NCBI GenBank assembly: GCA_907165065.1 | Contig: OU015540.1 | Location: forward strand, 5,316,001-5,380,000 | Length of the DNA: 64,000 bases | Direction: 5' to 3' | Origin: Caprimulgus europaeus | Taxonomy: Eukaryota; Chordata; Aves; Caprimulgiformes; Caprimulgidae | Shown here: piece after piece, positions 24,901 through 36,993 of the stretch | Position numbering within the stretch: the stretch's first letter is position 1 | Layout: each line of letters opens with the position of its first letter | Notes under the pieces: model-generated | What the model saw: the letters and a program-made list of their open reading frames with translations, nothing else | Database searches by the model: none | What the model was told of the DNA's origin: nothing | Made by a program: the position numbers and the translations under genes

Positions 24901-27900
24901 TTATCAACCCATAAAACGCACCCTCCGGACTGTATATTCCCGGGGCAAGGCTGTGATAAGGGGTTCAAATACAGGAAACAGCAGAGAGAGCCCAACAACA
25001 AAGGCACTTTAGGGAGGTTCTACATAAACAATGGCCCATTTGTACATTAAATAAGGCATGGGGCAGACTGTACATATCCCTACAGCAGCACTGCACATGG
25101 GTCTGCAGGTTGTGATGGAGATGGGGCAGGCTTTCTCCTGGCACCATGCCAGGCAAGGTGTCCCATGGGTGATACGCTCAAGTCCGATATCCCCATTTGA
25201 ACTCTTGATTCCCACAAAGATTTGGTCCCAGAACGCTGGGGTGAGAGCAGACAGTGGTGATGGCAGCTGCTGAGCAAGGCAGGGAGGGTTACCTGAGGGA
25301 ATTGCATCCGGCAGAGTCCAGGAAAACCTTTTTTTTTTTTTTTTTTAATTTATTGTGGAATAACACATAAAGCTCAGTAAATGTTATTCAAATATTTGTG
25401 AAGTCAGGGCTGGTGTGTTCATGTCTGACAGCAGCTTCCTTGTGTCCTTTCTCTGAGCTTGGAAAGATCAACCCATCTAAAAGGAAAATACTTCACTGAA
25501 ATGTTTACTTTTTTTCACAGCTTGTTTTCTCGCCTGGATGGGAAAGCCTGAGGCAGTCAGCGGGGTTTAAAGCCCTCAGCCTGCTGCTGGCTGGCAGGTG
25601 GAGGTACCCACCGTGGCATGCAAGAGTCCCTCATCCTGTCTCCCAAATGCTCTCTGCAGAAGCTAAGGGTTTCATGGTGGTTGATGCAGGGGTGTTCCAG
25701 TCTCCATTTCAATATTTCAGATGATCTGAATGTCCATTCCAGCCCAAAGCTGTGCCTCTTGGTATCCATCCATTTGATCTTATCATGACTTTGACTGTTG
25801 GCCCAGGAAACCCTCTCCCACCTCAACTCTGCCATTTAGAGATACCATGATCCATCAGCCAATACTTTTCTATATATAATACTAAAACAAATAACACTCA
25901 ATAAATAAACTGAGCTTTCCTATCTTGTCTGAGTAGGCAACATTTCCAGTCCCTGAATCACTTCTGGGGTCTTTTCCTGGATGTTCCCAGTGGGCCACCC
26001 TCCTCCTCAGCAAGGAGACACCAGAGTTGGGGACACTGCTGCCACAGCCACAGTAAATGAAGCCTCCATCCTCACCCCACCACATCCAAGGATGGTGGTT
26101 GCCCTCATGGTGGCTGTGTTGCACCAGGGACACAATCAGAGTTACTGCAGAACTTTGCAACCACAAATCTGAGGGCCCTGGGAGACTGGATTACCTCTGA
26201 AGGACCACAGGAATGTTTTTACAGGTTGCCCCACTAAAATAAGGCTGAAACCCATGCTTCTGACATGGCCTTCACATGTTTTGTTTCCCAAGACAGAGAG
26301 GTTGTCCCATCCCATAAATATGACCCTCCCTTTTTGTTCCTAGACTCTATGTGGTTGTACTAAAAGAGGCAGTTTTTGTTTGCACCAAGCTGAGTGATTC
26401 AGCTTATTCTGTAACAGCTATTTACAAATGTTATGGGAAGGGTTGGGTTTTTCTTCACTAAACAAGTAAAAATGGGGAGGCTGAAAAGCCAATTTCTGTG
26501 TAACTCCAATGGAAAGGTGTTTGCATGACCACAGTTCCCCAGGGCAGCTGCATCTCCCAGCCCATAGCCAGCCCCATTTGCCCTCCCATCAGGTGAGCCA
26601 CGATGGTTTTTGTATCATTAGTGTCTATCAATCCATCTAAGCAGCAGACTCTACTCCAGCTCCATTTGTACCATGGCCAGATGCCAAGTCAAACCACACA
26701 ACCAAGGCTGTTATATTGACAAGATCATCTTTATCAGCCCAAGTCCTAGCCCTGTAGAAATGAAGAAGTTAGCAGAGATCTATTTTCATCATTTTCTGGG
26801 ATTGGCATCAGTTACACCCCTCCTTTAATTAACTACACGTTGCTTTGTATAAAAGCCATCTCAGTATTTCAGCTGTGATTGATGTCAAGCTGGCAGCCTC
26901 CGAATAACTCGAGGGGACTCGTTGCCCTTTCTGAAATACTGGCTTCTTTCTAGACCTCCTCCCAGCCGGAGACATAGGAGCAGGCTTTGGGTTTGGGAGA
27001 CCAAAATGCTCACGCTGCCTTTCACAGCAGAGTGCCACATCCACATGTGAAGGCGATAGGCATCAATGAGCTCTGGTGGAACCTTCTCCAGGCATGGTCC
27101 CTGGGGAGTAGGACCCAGAAGTAGACAGCGGTGTGGACAGGGTTGCACTGGGATTTTTCCAACTTTTTTTCTTTGTGAGTGGGGTAAGGATTTGAACTCA
27201 GCCCTTCCCAAGTGCAGCTCTCAAGCATTAATCCAACAGGGTGCCTCCGTTTCCATGACCCTATTTCCACCCTCAGTGTTACACTCCACTCCAGCTCCAT
27301 GAGCTGTTCCAGATGTTTTGGAAACCCCCTTGCAATTTGGTAAAAGCTCCAGAAAAAAAAAAAAAAAAAGTAATAATTCCTCCCAGCAGTCAGATCTAAA
27401 AGAGGAGGAGGAGGAGCAGTGGATGAGGAGCAGAGCCATGGTTGGATAAACTCTCCCCAGGCTACGATCCTCATCAAGTGCAAAACAAGACTGATGAAGT
27501 GCTGAAGCAGGTCGGAACTACCCAGATTACTCTTGGAGATGGAGCCTGAAACCCTGCAGCCCCCCTCCCTTCCCATCTGTGAGAGCTTTGCCCCTGGCTG
27601 CAGCAGACAGGCATCTCCCTCTGTGCCTGCTCTCCAGCTCTGAGGGGTTGGAAGTGTACCACTGGCCATGGCAGGAGTGGGGAAGATGGATACAGCACAT
27701 TCTGGAGTTGCAGCTCTGTCCTCGTGTCCCAAGCGTGCCTTGGCTTATGCTGAGCTGCTGCTGAGATGCAGATGGGGCTTCAATCCCACTTCCCAGATCT
27801 GCTCTATGAGTAGAAAAATTGCAATCAAGGTATGGATGGATCTGGGTTGAGCCTTTCCTGGATTAAAGCTTTCCAAGGCATGTGCCATGCTCTTGCTGCT

Positions 27901-30900
27901 GATTTATCTCTCTTCCTTCACTTCCCTGCTCAAATTCTCACGCTCAGCTATATCCATAACTATATAGAATCAAATTATACATATATCCAGCACCAACAAT
28001 GGAGAGGGTCTGAATCAGCAGCCTGGATTCAGCCTCCACCCAAGTCAGGAGACACTGGAAACTGGACTTGCCTCCAGACTTTGTGGCTGGAGCCCATCTG
28101 CAACTACAAAAGCCAAAATGAAAATAAAGAAGAAACCAAATAACATGGCATCTTCTTGCCTTGACCACAGGCTCCCTGGGGCAGTGACTGTCTTTTTGTT
28201 TGTCTCAAGAAGAACAACTTCACTGTCTGCGAACAAGGAGCTAGACTGGAGTCAGGGAGACTTGCTGTGGGAAGGGGCAGAGAGGAGCAGAGCTCCCAAG
28301 GGGGAGCTGGGCAGCAGGACAGTCAGAAACAAACACGGCTACAGGGAAGGCTACTATTCCCCTTCTTCATCCCCCAGCACCACCGTGTGCCCCAAAATCT
28401 CCTAAAAATATGGTGCCATTGGCTACCACCTCCTTGGCTTCCCCTGATGCAGCCCCTGGCTCTGGGGTGCAACCACAAGGCAGCTACTCCAGGTAGATAG
28501 CCCTATACAGTGTCCAGGGAAGAGGAGGGAGGAGAGCCAGGTGAAGATGTCAAGCATTTGGGTAAAGGCACCTCTCAGCCCTGAGCAGGTCAGGGACCTG
28601 GGGGGTCAGTCTGATAGGGCATTTGGTCCTTTCCAACTGAAAAAGGGCCACCCTCACCTTGGGGCAGGAGGAGCTGCAATTTAGTAACTTGAACTTGCAT
28701 CTCTCAGTTTGAGCTATCCTGGTCACATCAGGAAACAAATGCATTTGGTTCCCTAAATAGGAGGAGGTTTTTTGTCATCGTCGTCATTTTTTCTAGTTTC
28801 AGTCTTTGTCAGCAGCCCTTCCTCTTCCTCCCTGCTCTCTGAAATAGCAGAAAGCTGCATCCTCCTCCCCAGCTGCCTCTTGCAGGTTGCTGCAACACCC
28901 AGCACTTCTACCCAGCCACCAGCCCTGTGTAGCAAAGGTCAGAGCCCATGTGGAGAAGACCGTCTCTAAGCTTGAGGGTTTGCTGACTTGGTGGCCCGAG
29001 GCAGACATATCTGAGGTCTTGCTGGTATTGGTCCCCTTTGGATGTGTGCCAGGCCCTGCCAGGATGAAAACATCCTCCCACCATTCACCTCCCATGTGTC
29101 ATCTCCCCTTCTCCCAGACACTGAGATGGGGAGTGCACCCTATGTCCCCTCTGCAGACATCATGGTCTCTTTCTGCCACTGATGTGGTAGCGCAGATGCC
29201 AACCTGGGTGGCTTCAGTGCAAGAACAGAAGAAAACAGTGGCATTGCAAGGAGTGGGTCAAATGCTCAGAGAAGGAGAAAGGACATGCTCTGCACCCCAG
29301 AGCTGCAGGCCTCTCAGTTCCTAAATCCTTTTCCTTGACCAAACCCAGAGTTCCTCCCCACAAATACATCTAAAACCCCTCTAAGTTCCTGGAGATCTCA
29401 TTGCAGTGGAGCTCATGCTTCCATCTGCAGCTCCAAGAGATTTGCATGATGCCCATCCTATTGTGTCCCAGCGCTACCCACCGCCAATCTGCTTGAAGGC
29501 AAAACTGCTCATGCTGGTCAGAGGCAGCGCCGTCTCCAGTGCGTCTCAGCAGCCCAGATGGGATGGATGGATGGATGGTGGCCCTCCAGGCAGAGCTTCC
29601 CGGGCTGGCTGCCTGCTGGGAAGTGGCTGTGCTGTCTCTGGACTTGGTGTGTTTTCCTCCTGGGTAAATGTTATTTGCACTTTTGTGTGCTGTGCTTAGG
29701 AAAGGTCACCCAGGACGGGGCTGAGCAGGCATCTGGAAGAAGCTGGAAGGTTTGTGACACTGATTGTCCCATAGTTTTTTCCCTCTTTTGAGATTTTTCT
29801 GCTTCCTTTGGTGCCAGCCATCATATGACCCCTAACTGGACCTTCTCTAGGACCCAGCCTGCAGGACAGCTATTTTCAGGGCTGATGGAGATATCAAATA
29901 TGGACATGGGAAGGTTTGTATGATGCTAGCACCTGACTATGACTCCTTAGGTTAATAAACCTCAACCAAAAATGGTGGGAAAACAGGGCTACATAAATCT
30001 TTATGTCCCCAGACCCAAACCATCCTCATGAAACCTGCCAAGAGCTGTCAGGGCTCCAGCACGTGGGATGCACCTGCATCTGGCCACTCCCTGAACCCTG
30101 GAGCATCCCCCAAACCTCACAGGTTGTCTCCCTCCTTCCCCCTAGCTCCACGCTTCCCTTTCCTCCACATTTTCTCCAAGCCCATCTGCAGGCATGCGAC
30201 TGAGGCTCCAACCCACACGTTAGTCCCCCAGGGAGGAATCTAGACTTTGATATGTGGAGTGTGGCCCACCTGTGCCATGCTCAGGCCTGTTGCCATGCAG
30301 TCTCTGTGGCCAAGGAGCTGGCATGAAGCTTTCAGGGGAGAGTATCAGCAAGAGATGGTCATGCTGTTACTTGCCTGCATAGCCAAGCGCAGGAGCAGAG
30401 CACACCGCCAAGCTGCAGCCCCTCTAGTGATGGGCCTCGGCCTCCGCTTGTGTTTTGGGGCAGTAAATCATTCGACACCAAATCAGAGCAGCTCAGACTG
30501 AGGAAACCTGGCCCTCAAAGACTAATCTCACCTGGAAAGCCTCTGGGAAACACTTCTGAATTGGCAAGAGTTAGTGATGAGGCGATGGGGGACGGAGGGG
30601 GCTTCAGCACTGCTGACGCCATTCCTCAGGAACCAGGAGTTCAGCATAAAACTGAGCAAGGAGAGTTCATGCATATTCCCTCTCCTCCTGAAGATCTGTC
30701 GTTGCTTCAGCTCGGAGCCAGAGACCACCATGGAAGGACAGGCAGTACACCCACACGCTGACTCTGAGGAGCACGGCAAGGCCCAGTGCCAGCTCTCCTC
30801 CTTCCCCATTAATCACTGGGAAGAGGGAGACAGATGTCTCCCCGGGGAGTTTGGAAGGTATCACCAAGGAGCAGGATAAATCAGGTCCCTGCATATACAA

Positions 30901-33620
30901 CGGGGCAATTATTTACGGATGATCAAATTTTGGCTCTAGGAACCCCGGGCAATAAACAACAGCCCATGCCAGGTCGCGTGTTTGCCTTCTGCCTGCACCC
31001 CGCAGCACTGAGCAGGGATGGTGGGTGAGGACCAGCACCAGCCATGCCCCAAACTCAACACCCTTTTCCAGCTGGAGCCACTGGCAAGGGCAACAGGACT
31101 TGCTTTGACAGAGCTTTACCACCTTCTCCCTGGGGAAAGGAACAAGAAATGATGAAGTCATGGTTCACAAAGCCTGGCTGGATAATGACCCAGCAGGTAT
31201 GAGTACTGACTGACAGGGGCGTGCTGGCTGCAGCGATGTTTGTGTTGCAGCATGTGTACCTGCCCTGAGCCAAGGAAGTAGGGGTAGATACAACCTGAGC
31301 TCAACCCCTTGCTCTGTCTTGTGCCTTTCACCTCTGGAGGACCTTGGCTCAGTTTCTGGCGGCCCCCGTGACACAAGTAGCAGCAAGGTGGAAGCAAGAA
31401 ATGCCTGGTGGAGATGCCCATATAAGAGCAAATTCGAGCTCCAGATCATAAACGAAACTCTCGTCTTTCATTTACTCATCTGACCCGGTGGTGCTGGAGC
31501 TGATAATGCTGGTTTCCTTTTAAGCAGTAGCTAGTCATAAATAAAATAAACCAGGCATGCTTTGTGTTTCCACTGCCTTGCCTTTCATCCTCGCTCCTCA
31601 AAGCCGTGCGAAGGGGAAGTCCTGTGCTGGGACAGCAGCAGCTCTGGTCTTGGCCTCAGTTGCCCTTGTGCAGGTTCATGGCACCAGTGGGGTTGGGATC
31701 ATCTTGTCCTTTCACCACTGTGGGGCAAGAACACAACCAGAGGCAGAGGTTTTGCTTGTGGTGATTCCCATTCATGGCAGTGCCCAGGACCAAACCACGA
31801 CCCTTTTCTCACTTCGTGGCCAACAAGCATAAAAGCTGAATTTCATACCCAGAGTGACCCAGATGGCTGCCAGGGAAGAGGACATGCCCTCCCCTTCCCT
31901 AACACCAGTGCCTAACTTGGAGGATGATGGAACATGCTAACAAGGGTCCAAGGAATGGAAAATCTGACAAACACAACAGCCCCAGAAGCCACCAGCACTG
32001 AGGCCGTTCCCAGTGGCTTGGCAGCTCATTAGCAGAGCTGACACTCCAACGAGGTGCATGAAGCTTGGTCAACACAGCGTGTGCTGGGGGGTGTCAGCTT
32101 CTCCCTGTTTCTCTTGTCACCTTGCAGGGTGTGATGTTTGTCTTCCCTTGCTCTCTGATGAGCGATTTCTAGGCTGGGCAGCTGCAAGAGGCTCCTTCTG
32201 CAATCCATTTTGAGAGAGTCTCCTTAAAGCAGGTAGGAGAGATGCAGGCTGCAGAGCTGACCCCATCCCAGAGCAGCTGTGGCTGTTGCATCAGGCTCTT
32301 CTGGAGTTAGACACATGTGTGATTTTTTTATAAGATTATCATTTGTCTCAGGGATTTGCCTGGAGTCTCCAGCCCTCTTCTGGTCAGTCCCATAAAGCAC
32401 AGCAGGGTGAAATACAGAGATACCATTGACTGTTGCACTGAGATTTAACTCAAAAAGGTTGTTTTGAGTTAAATAAATGGTTAAAGTAGTTTACATTTAT
32501 GAAACATTTCTCTCCAGCACCAATATTGAAGGAGTATTCACACCATCCAGCCCTGGCATGGCACTGAGATGTCCAGTTTCTGGATGCTGCTTGTAGACAG
32601 CAGCGTTGGAGAGAGATCCCAAGCAGAGCAACCAGGAGCAGGGAGCTAAGGCAGAGTGGTAGGTCTGGGGGAGAGGGAAGCAGGGTGAGCTGGCAGAGCA
32701 ACGCGCCAACACCTACCCAGGGTAACACATTCCCAAGGCGGCATGGCTGAAGCAGAGGGGAGTTTTAGAAACTCCCTTGAGGAACTGAAAGGGCGGTGGA
32801 GGAGGTATAAATACTGCCAAGCAGCAGATAAGCAAGTCTGGAGAGGCCTTGCCCACAGGCGTGCGCTGGGGAAATCACAGCCCCTGATTTGGTCTGGTGG
32901 GGGAAGGCTCCAGGAGACCCATCTGGATTTGGGGTAACCCTGACTCACTCTCCAGGAAAGAGCTGTGCCTGCCAGGAGCACACAGCTGCTGGGCAATGCC
33001 TGGGAGGCTCTGCTTGCACCCCAACTCTTGGTTTATGGTATGGGGTGTTTTTTCTGCAAATCTATTGTCCTAAAACAAAGAACATGGGATTTTAGGAAAG
33101 CCAGTGAGTTGCTCTGGCTCCAGAGGTGAAGGAAAAGACTCGAGTCCTTGGGCTGGAGGAGGAAGTCATGGTGCTCTCCCCAGACAAGTAATGGCTGGAT
33201 GAGGATGTTCAAAGCAAGAAAAAGCTGGGGGACTTTGGAATGGCACCATTTGCAGCCTTGCTGCTGTGCCCAGCCTGGCTGGTGGTTAGAGGCCACCACT
33301 AAAAAATACATCATCTCTTAACTTAATCTTAAATTATTCCATAAGGCTGTGGGTCTGGAGGCCCCTGGACTAGTCCCAGGAGAGTTAGCCAAGGGTGATT
33401 CCAAAAGGAACCTGCCTCTGGCTGCATCCCTGTGGCCACAGCCACCCTGGTATGGCCATTAGGTACCAAAGTGGCTTTGCACATACGAGTCCACTGGCCA
33501 CACGTGGCTGTGGGCCAGGAGTGCTGGGCTGGCTTTTTTGCATCAGTGTATTTAAAGAATGTGGGTTGATTTGTGATCACAGGTTTCCAGGAGGTATATA
33601 TTGCTGAGGTTTGGTGCCTG
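21961..33620. other. Intergenic DNA, no gene seen
   Basis: No supported gene. Minor features: T18 at 25329-25346, A17 at 27353-27369, a short GGA repeat near 27402-27416, a short GGAT repeat at 29557-29578 and a CA-rich patch near 24269-24288. The minus-strand frames at 22971-23651 (226 residues) and 27022-27732 (236 residues, crossing the A17 tract) are treated as chance. Confidence 0.5.
25329..25346. repeat. Poly(T) homopolymer
   Basis: Eighteen consecutive T on the plus strand. No retroposed sequence is recognisable beside it, so I call it only a homopolymer. Confidence 0.85.
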
Positions 33621-33752
33621 CTATATATATATATGTGTGTGTGTGAGTATATACATAAGTGAATATTAATATAATAGTATAATATGTGAATATATATAAT
33701 ATATATTATTATTGTTATAATGTATATACATGTATATAGGTGAATATTAATA
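33621..33752. repeat. TA/GT-rich microsatellite block
   Basis: A (TA)n run passes into (TG)n, then about 100 bases of TATA-rich imperfect repeat. The motif GTGAATATTAATA occurs near both ends (about 33659 and 33741). The open minus-strand frame across it (Ile/Tyr/His-rich translation) is an artefact of the repeat. Confidence 0.9.
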
Positions 33753-36700
33753 GGAGACAGGGCTGTGCAATAGTCTCTGAGGACATCTAGAGCACTATAA
33801 TGCAGGTGTGGGCACAGCCAGGTCTGTGTGCTGGTGTTTCTGGCTGAGAGGACAAGGTAGATGTGGGACAACACGTACCAGCGTGTGGAGAGCACACCTG
33901 GGGCAATATCCAAAGGCATGATTCACATCAAGGCTCAACTGAGTTAATCATGGATGGACACATCTCTCTCACATGAGCTCACCGTAAAACCTGAGCAGGA
34001 GTCAGAAACCAGAGCATCACGCTGTGGGTGAACTTCAGAGCCAGGCAGTGCAACAAGGCGAAAATCCATGTACGGTGTGTGGAGATGAGCGGTGTTCAGC
34101 TCCTGCAAGCCCAGCCTGTGTGTTTGGAGACCTCTAGAGACTAATGGAAATAATCACACATCCAGAAACGCAGCCAGCTGAGTGCAGGGGAGCCTCACAT
34201 GAAAACTCCCGCGGGAATCGGCGTGCCGAGCTCCTCGCTGAGCGTTTCTGCCACATCATGAGCAGCAGGAAGAAAAACTTTGAGAGGAACAATCAAGAGC
34301 AGGACGTGGTTAATAACAACTTAAGGAAAGCTGCAAACTCTGATGGTTGTATGACCAAATGGCTGACAAATGCATAAGCAGGTCTGTCTGCTCATAAGTG
34401 ATTTGATAATCACCAAAGTGTCACACTAATGAAGATCCCCTGCAGTTAACCACGCCAGCAGCTTATCAGCTCCTTTCCAATGCTAGCCTCCTTCCACCCC
34501 ACACTGCATCTATCTTTTCTGTATCTCTGGCACGCAATCATAATCAGTGTGTTTGGTTTTTTTTCTATCTACCACCAAAGAGAGGGAAAAATTATGGCAT
34601 TAAAAGCTAATGACCCAGTGCTGCCTCCACATCTGAGATTTTAAACATATTTCCCGTCCCTTTCTCCTCACTGGACACATGCTACAGCACAACAGGCAGA
34701 AGGCAAATAAAGGTGCACCTGTAAAACCAGTTGGTATTTGGGCACCATTTACTAGTGAAACACATGTATTTGCATTTTTCCCCAGCAACATTTCTTGCTC
34801 TTGATGAAATGCCAACAAGAAGCAAAGCCTTGAATTTTGGGAAGCACTGAGCATAGTAGAAGTTGTTGTCCCCAAAACTGGAGCAAACTAAATTCCCCCT
34901 CGTTCCTCAAGAGCTTTCCCATCTCTCCAAACCTGCCTTCACTGCCTTTTTTTTTTTCTCTCCCACCAGGCAGCCCTGGGGCTCCCAGTGCTGCTTATCC
35001 TGATGCAGCTTTTGCAGCAAGGGAGCAAATTCCGCACCTGTTGCTGGTGGTGGGAGCTGGAATGAGGCTCAGTGTGGCTGGGATGTCACCCTGCCAGGAC
35101 AGGCCGTGTGCAGATTCGTGGCAAGCGCTTGGCTTTAGTAGACAAAATAACAGGCTACAGCAGCTTCTCTAGAGGTCATGGCTCACATTGGCTTCTGCGT
35201 GGTGTGGGTGAGTTACAGCTTCTGGGCATAGAAAGGAGATGGTATTTGTCCCATCAGAGCTTTCTTGGCAAGGTCCTCTGCAATCCCACTGCACCCCAAC
35301 CTGCTCTGTGGCCACCAAGCCTTCCCCAGTTGACTGATTTTGTAAGCATAATTATGATAAATTGGGCACAATGACTTACCTTGCAGATCACTCCTTTCCC
35401 ACGTGCAGGACTGCTATGCCATCAGGTTTTGCCCACTGTCGTGGTGGGTATCTCAAAAGCAGCCCCTTCTCCCTGCAGTCCCTTGCTTGGCTAGCAGGAG
35501 AAACAAGCAAGGAGAGATGATTTGGGAGGTGAAAACACAATTTTGGGTTCAGGCTATAAGTAGGGGAGACATGCAGCTGGGCAGATGGGAGAGGCCAATG
35601 TCCAGCATCTTCCAGCAGCCCAAGGAGGGATGATTGGGATGTCCCTGGCCCTGCCACCACCACCTTGGCACCTCTGTCGCTGGCTCGTGACTCCCTTACA
35701 TGTCCCGATGCTGCCATCTGTAGCACAGAGCTTTGCTCTGGTGCTCCCCAGCACGACACCTGAAGAGCCGGGACCTGAGCAAGGAGCCCACAGCACAGCT
35801 CAGCTCAGCTTCACATGGTTTGGTTTTGTAGGAGTCCAAATGGGCAAATCCCAGCCTGGGACTTGGCTTTTTCATCCCCAAGAGAGGCTGTTGGCTTCTA
35901 TGTCTGCTGGATTGTATTTTTAGTCATCTGCCAAGGGCACCAGAGCCTGGGATAGTAGCTCTCATTCTGCTTATCTGCTGGAAATAAAATAAACACATTA
36001 AATAACATCAGCACTGCAGCCCATACAGAGAGGAGGTTTTAACTGCCAAAGCCATGGATTCCTGTAGAACCAGCCGGGGACCATCACAGCCTCTGTGCAT
36101 GTAGGGATGGGGCCAGCATCTGCTTTTAATGCATTTACCCCACAAAGGGCAGGGGGGATGCACAGCCATCCCTCCCTTCCCCAGCTCTGTTTCACCCAGC
36201 CATACACTAGCACATGCTGACTGTCAGTATGAAACCCCCCATCACAAAATTCATTTCATCCCTACCCATTTCTTGGTGTTTTTCCATGACAGGAAATATC
36301 AGACAAAGGCTCCCTTGCCCTGCTCCCAAATCCTTGTATTGTCCCCAACAGAGAGGGGAAACATGGGGCTGGGACACGCTGAGCTCAGCACAGCAGCATC
36401 CCGGGGTGCCGCGAGGTGGAAAAGTGGCTGTGACAGAGCTGGCATCAGCTCGTTTCAGACCAGGCTCTGACCCACAAAGAATGAGCAAAAAGGAAAACAA
36501 GGAGAAAAAAAAAAAAAGATATCTCAGTTGGTCAGGGTGAAGCTGAGCCCCTATAGGAACCATCTTTTCTCTTCTGCCACCTCCCTTCTTTCTGGACCTT
36601 ACAGCAGGTGGGACTCCCATTATCTCCCTCAGCTTTGGAAGTCCCCATCCTTCCTTCATGCATTAAACACATCTTCCCCCCTGGATTACAGCCTGAATGT

Positions 36701-36783
36701 CCATCTGCCCCACCAGTGCTGCATCGTGTCACAGCTCAGGTCTGCCTGGCCACCGCTGCCTTTGTGCGGGCAGCAGCAGGGCC
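33753..36783. other. Intergenic DNA upstream of GRIFIN
   Basis: No gene recognised. The region up to the TATA box may hold lens regulatory sequence, but I can point only to the homeobox cores listed with the promoter. Confidence 0.5.
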
Positions 36784-36993
36784 GGATTAGCCCTGCACGC
36801 ATGAACGGGCTGACCTCGCCTGGTGGGCAGCGGGATTTGCTGCTCCCTATCTCCCAGCCACGTCCAGCAGCCTGCTCTGAAAAGGAGACCTCAGCCCACT
36901 GTCACTGCTAATCCCCACACACGTGGGCTCCTGGCTCTATATAGACCCCTCTGACCACGCAGCCGGGGCGGGTCTGCGGCGCAGGCGAGCGCG
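36784..36993 (+). promoter_or_regulatory. GRIFIN: GRIFIN core promoter and 5'UTR
   Basis: A TATA box (CTATATAG context, TATATA at 36938-36943) lies 51-56 bases before the ATG, so transcription probably begins near 36968 and the 5'UTR is only about 25 bases without an upstream ATG. Two OTX/CRX-type homeobox cores flank the region: GGATTA at 36784-36789 and TAATCC at 36909-36914. A TATA promoter outside a strong CpG island fits a tissue-restricted gene. The factor assignments are inference from motif shape only. Confidence 0.55.

Noticed and set aside
27022-27732. Minus-strand frame of 236 residues
   Set aside because: It crosses a homopolymer A17 (read as poly-Phe on the minus strand) and has low-information sequence elsewhere.
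33329-33919. Minus-strand frame of 196 residues
   Set aside because: Mostly the translation of the TA/GT microsatellite (Ile/Tyr/His repeats).
34144-34377. Plus-strand frame of 77 residues rich in Asn/Lys/Arg
   Set aside because: Short, no conserved motif, no neighbouring exon or promoter seen.
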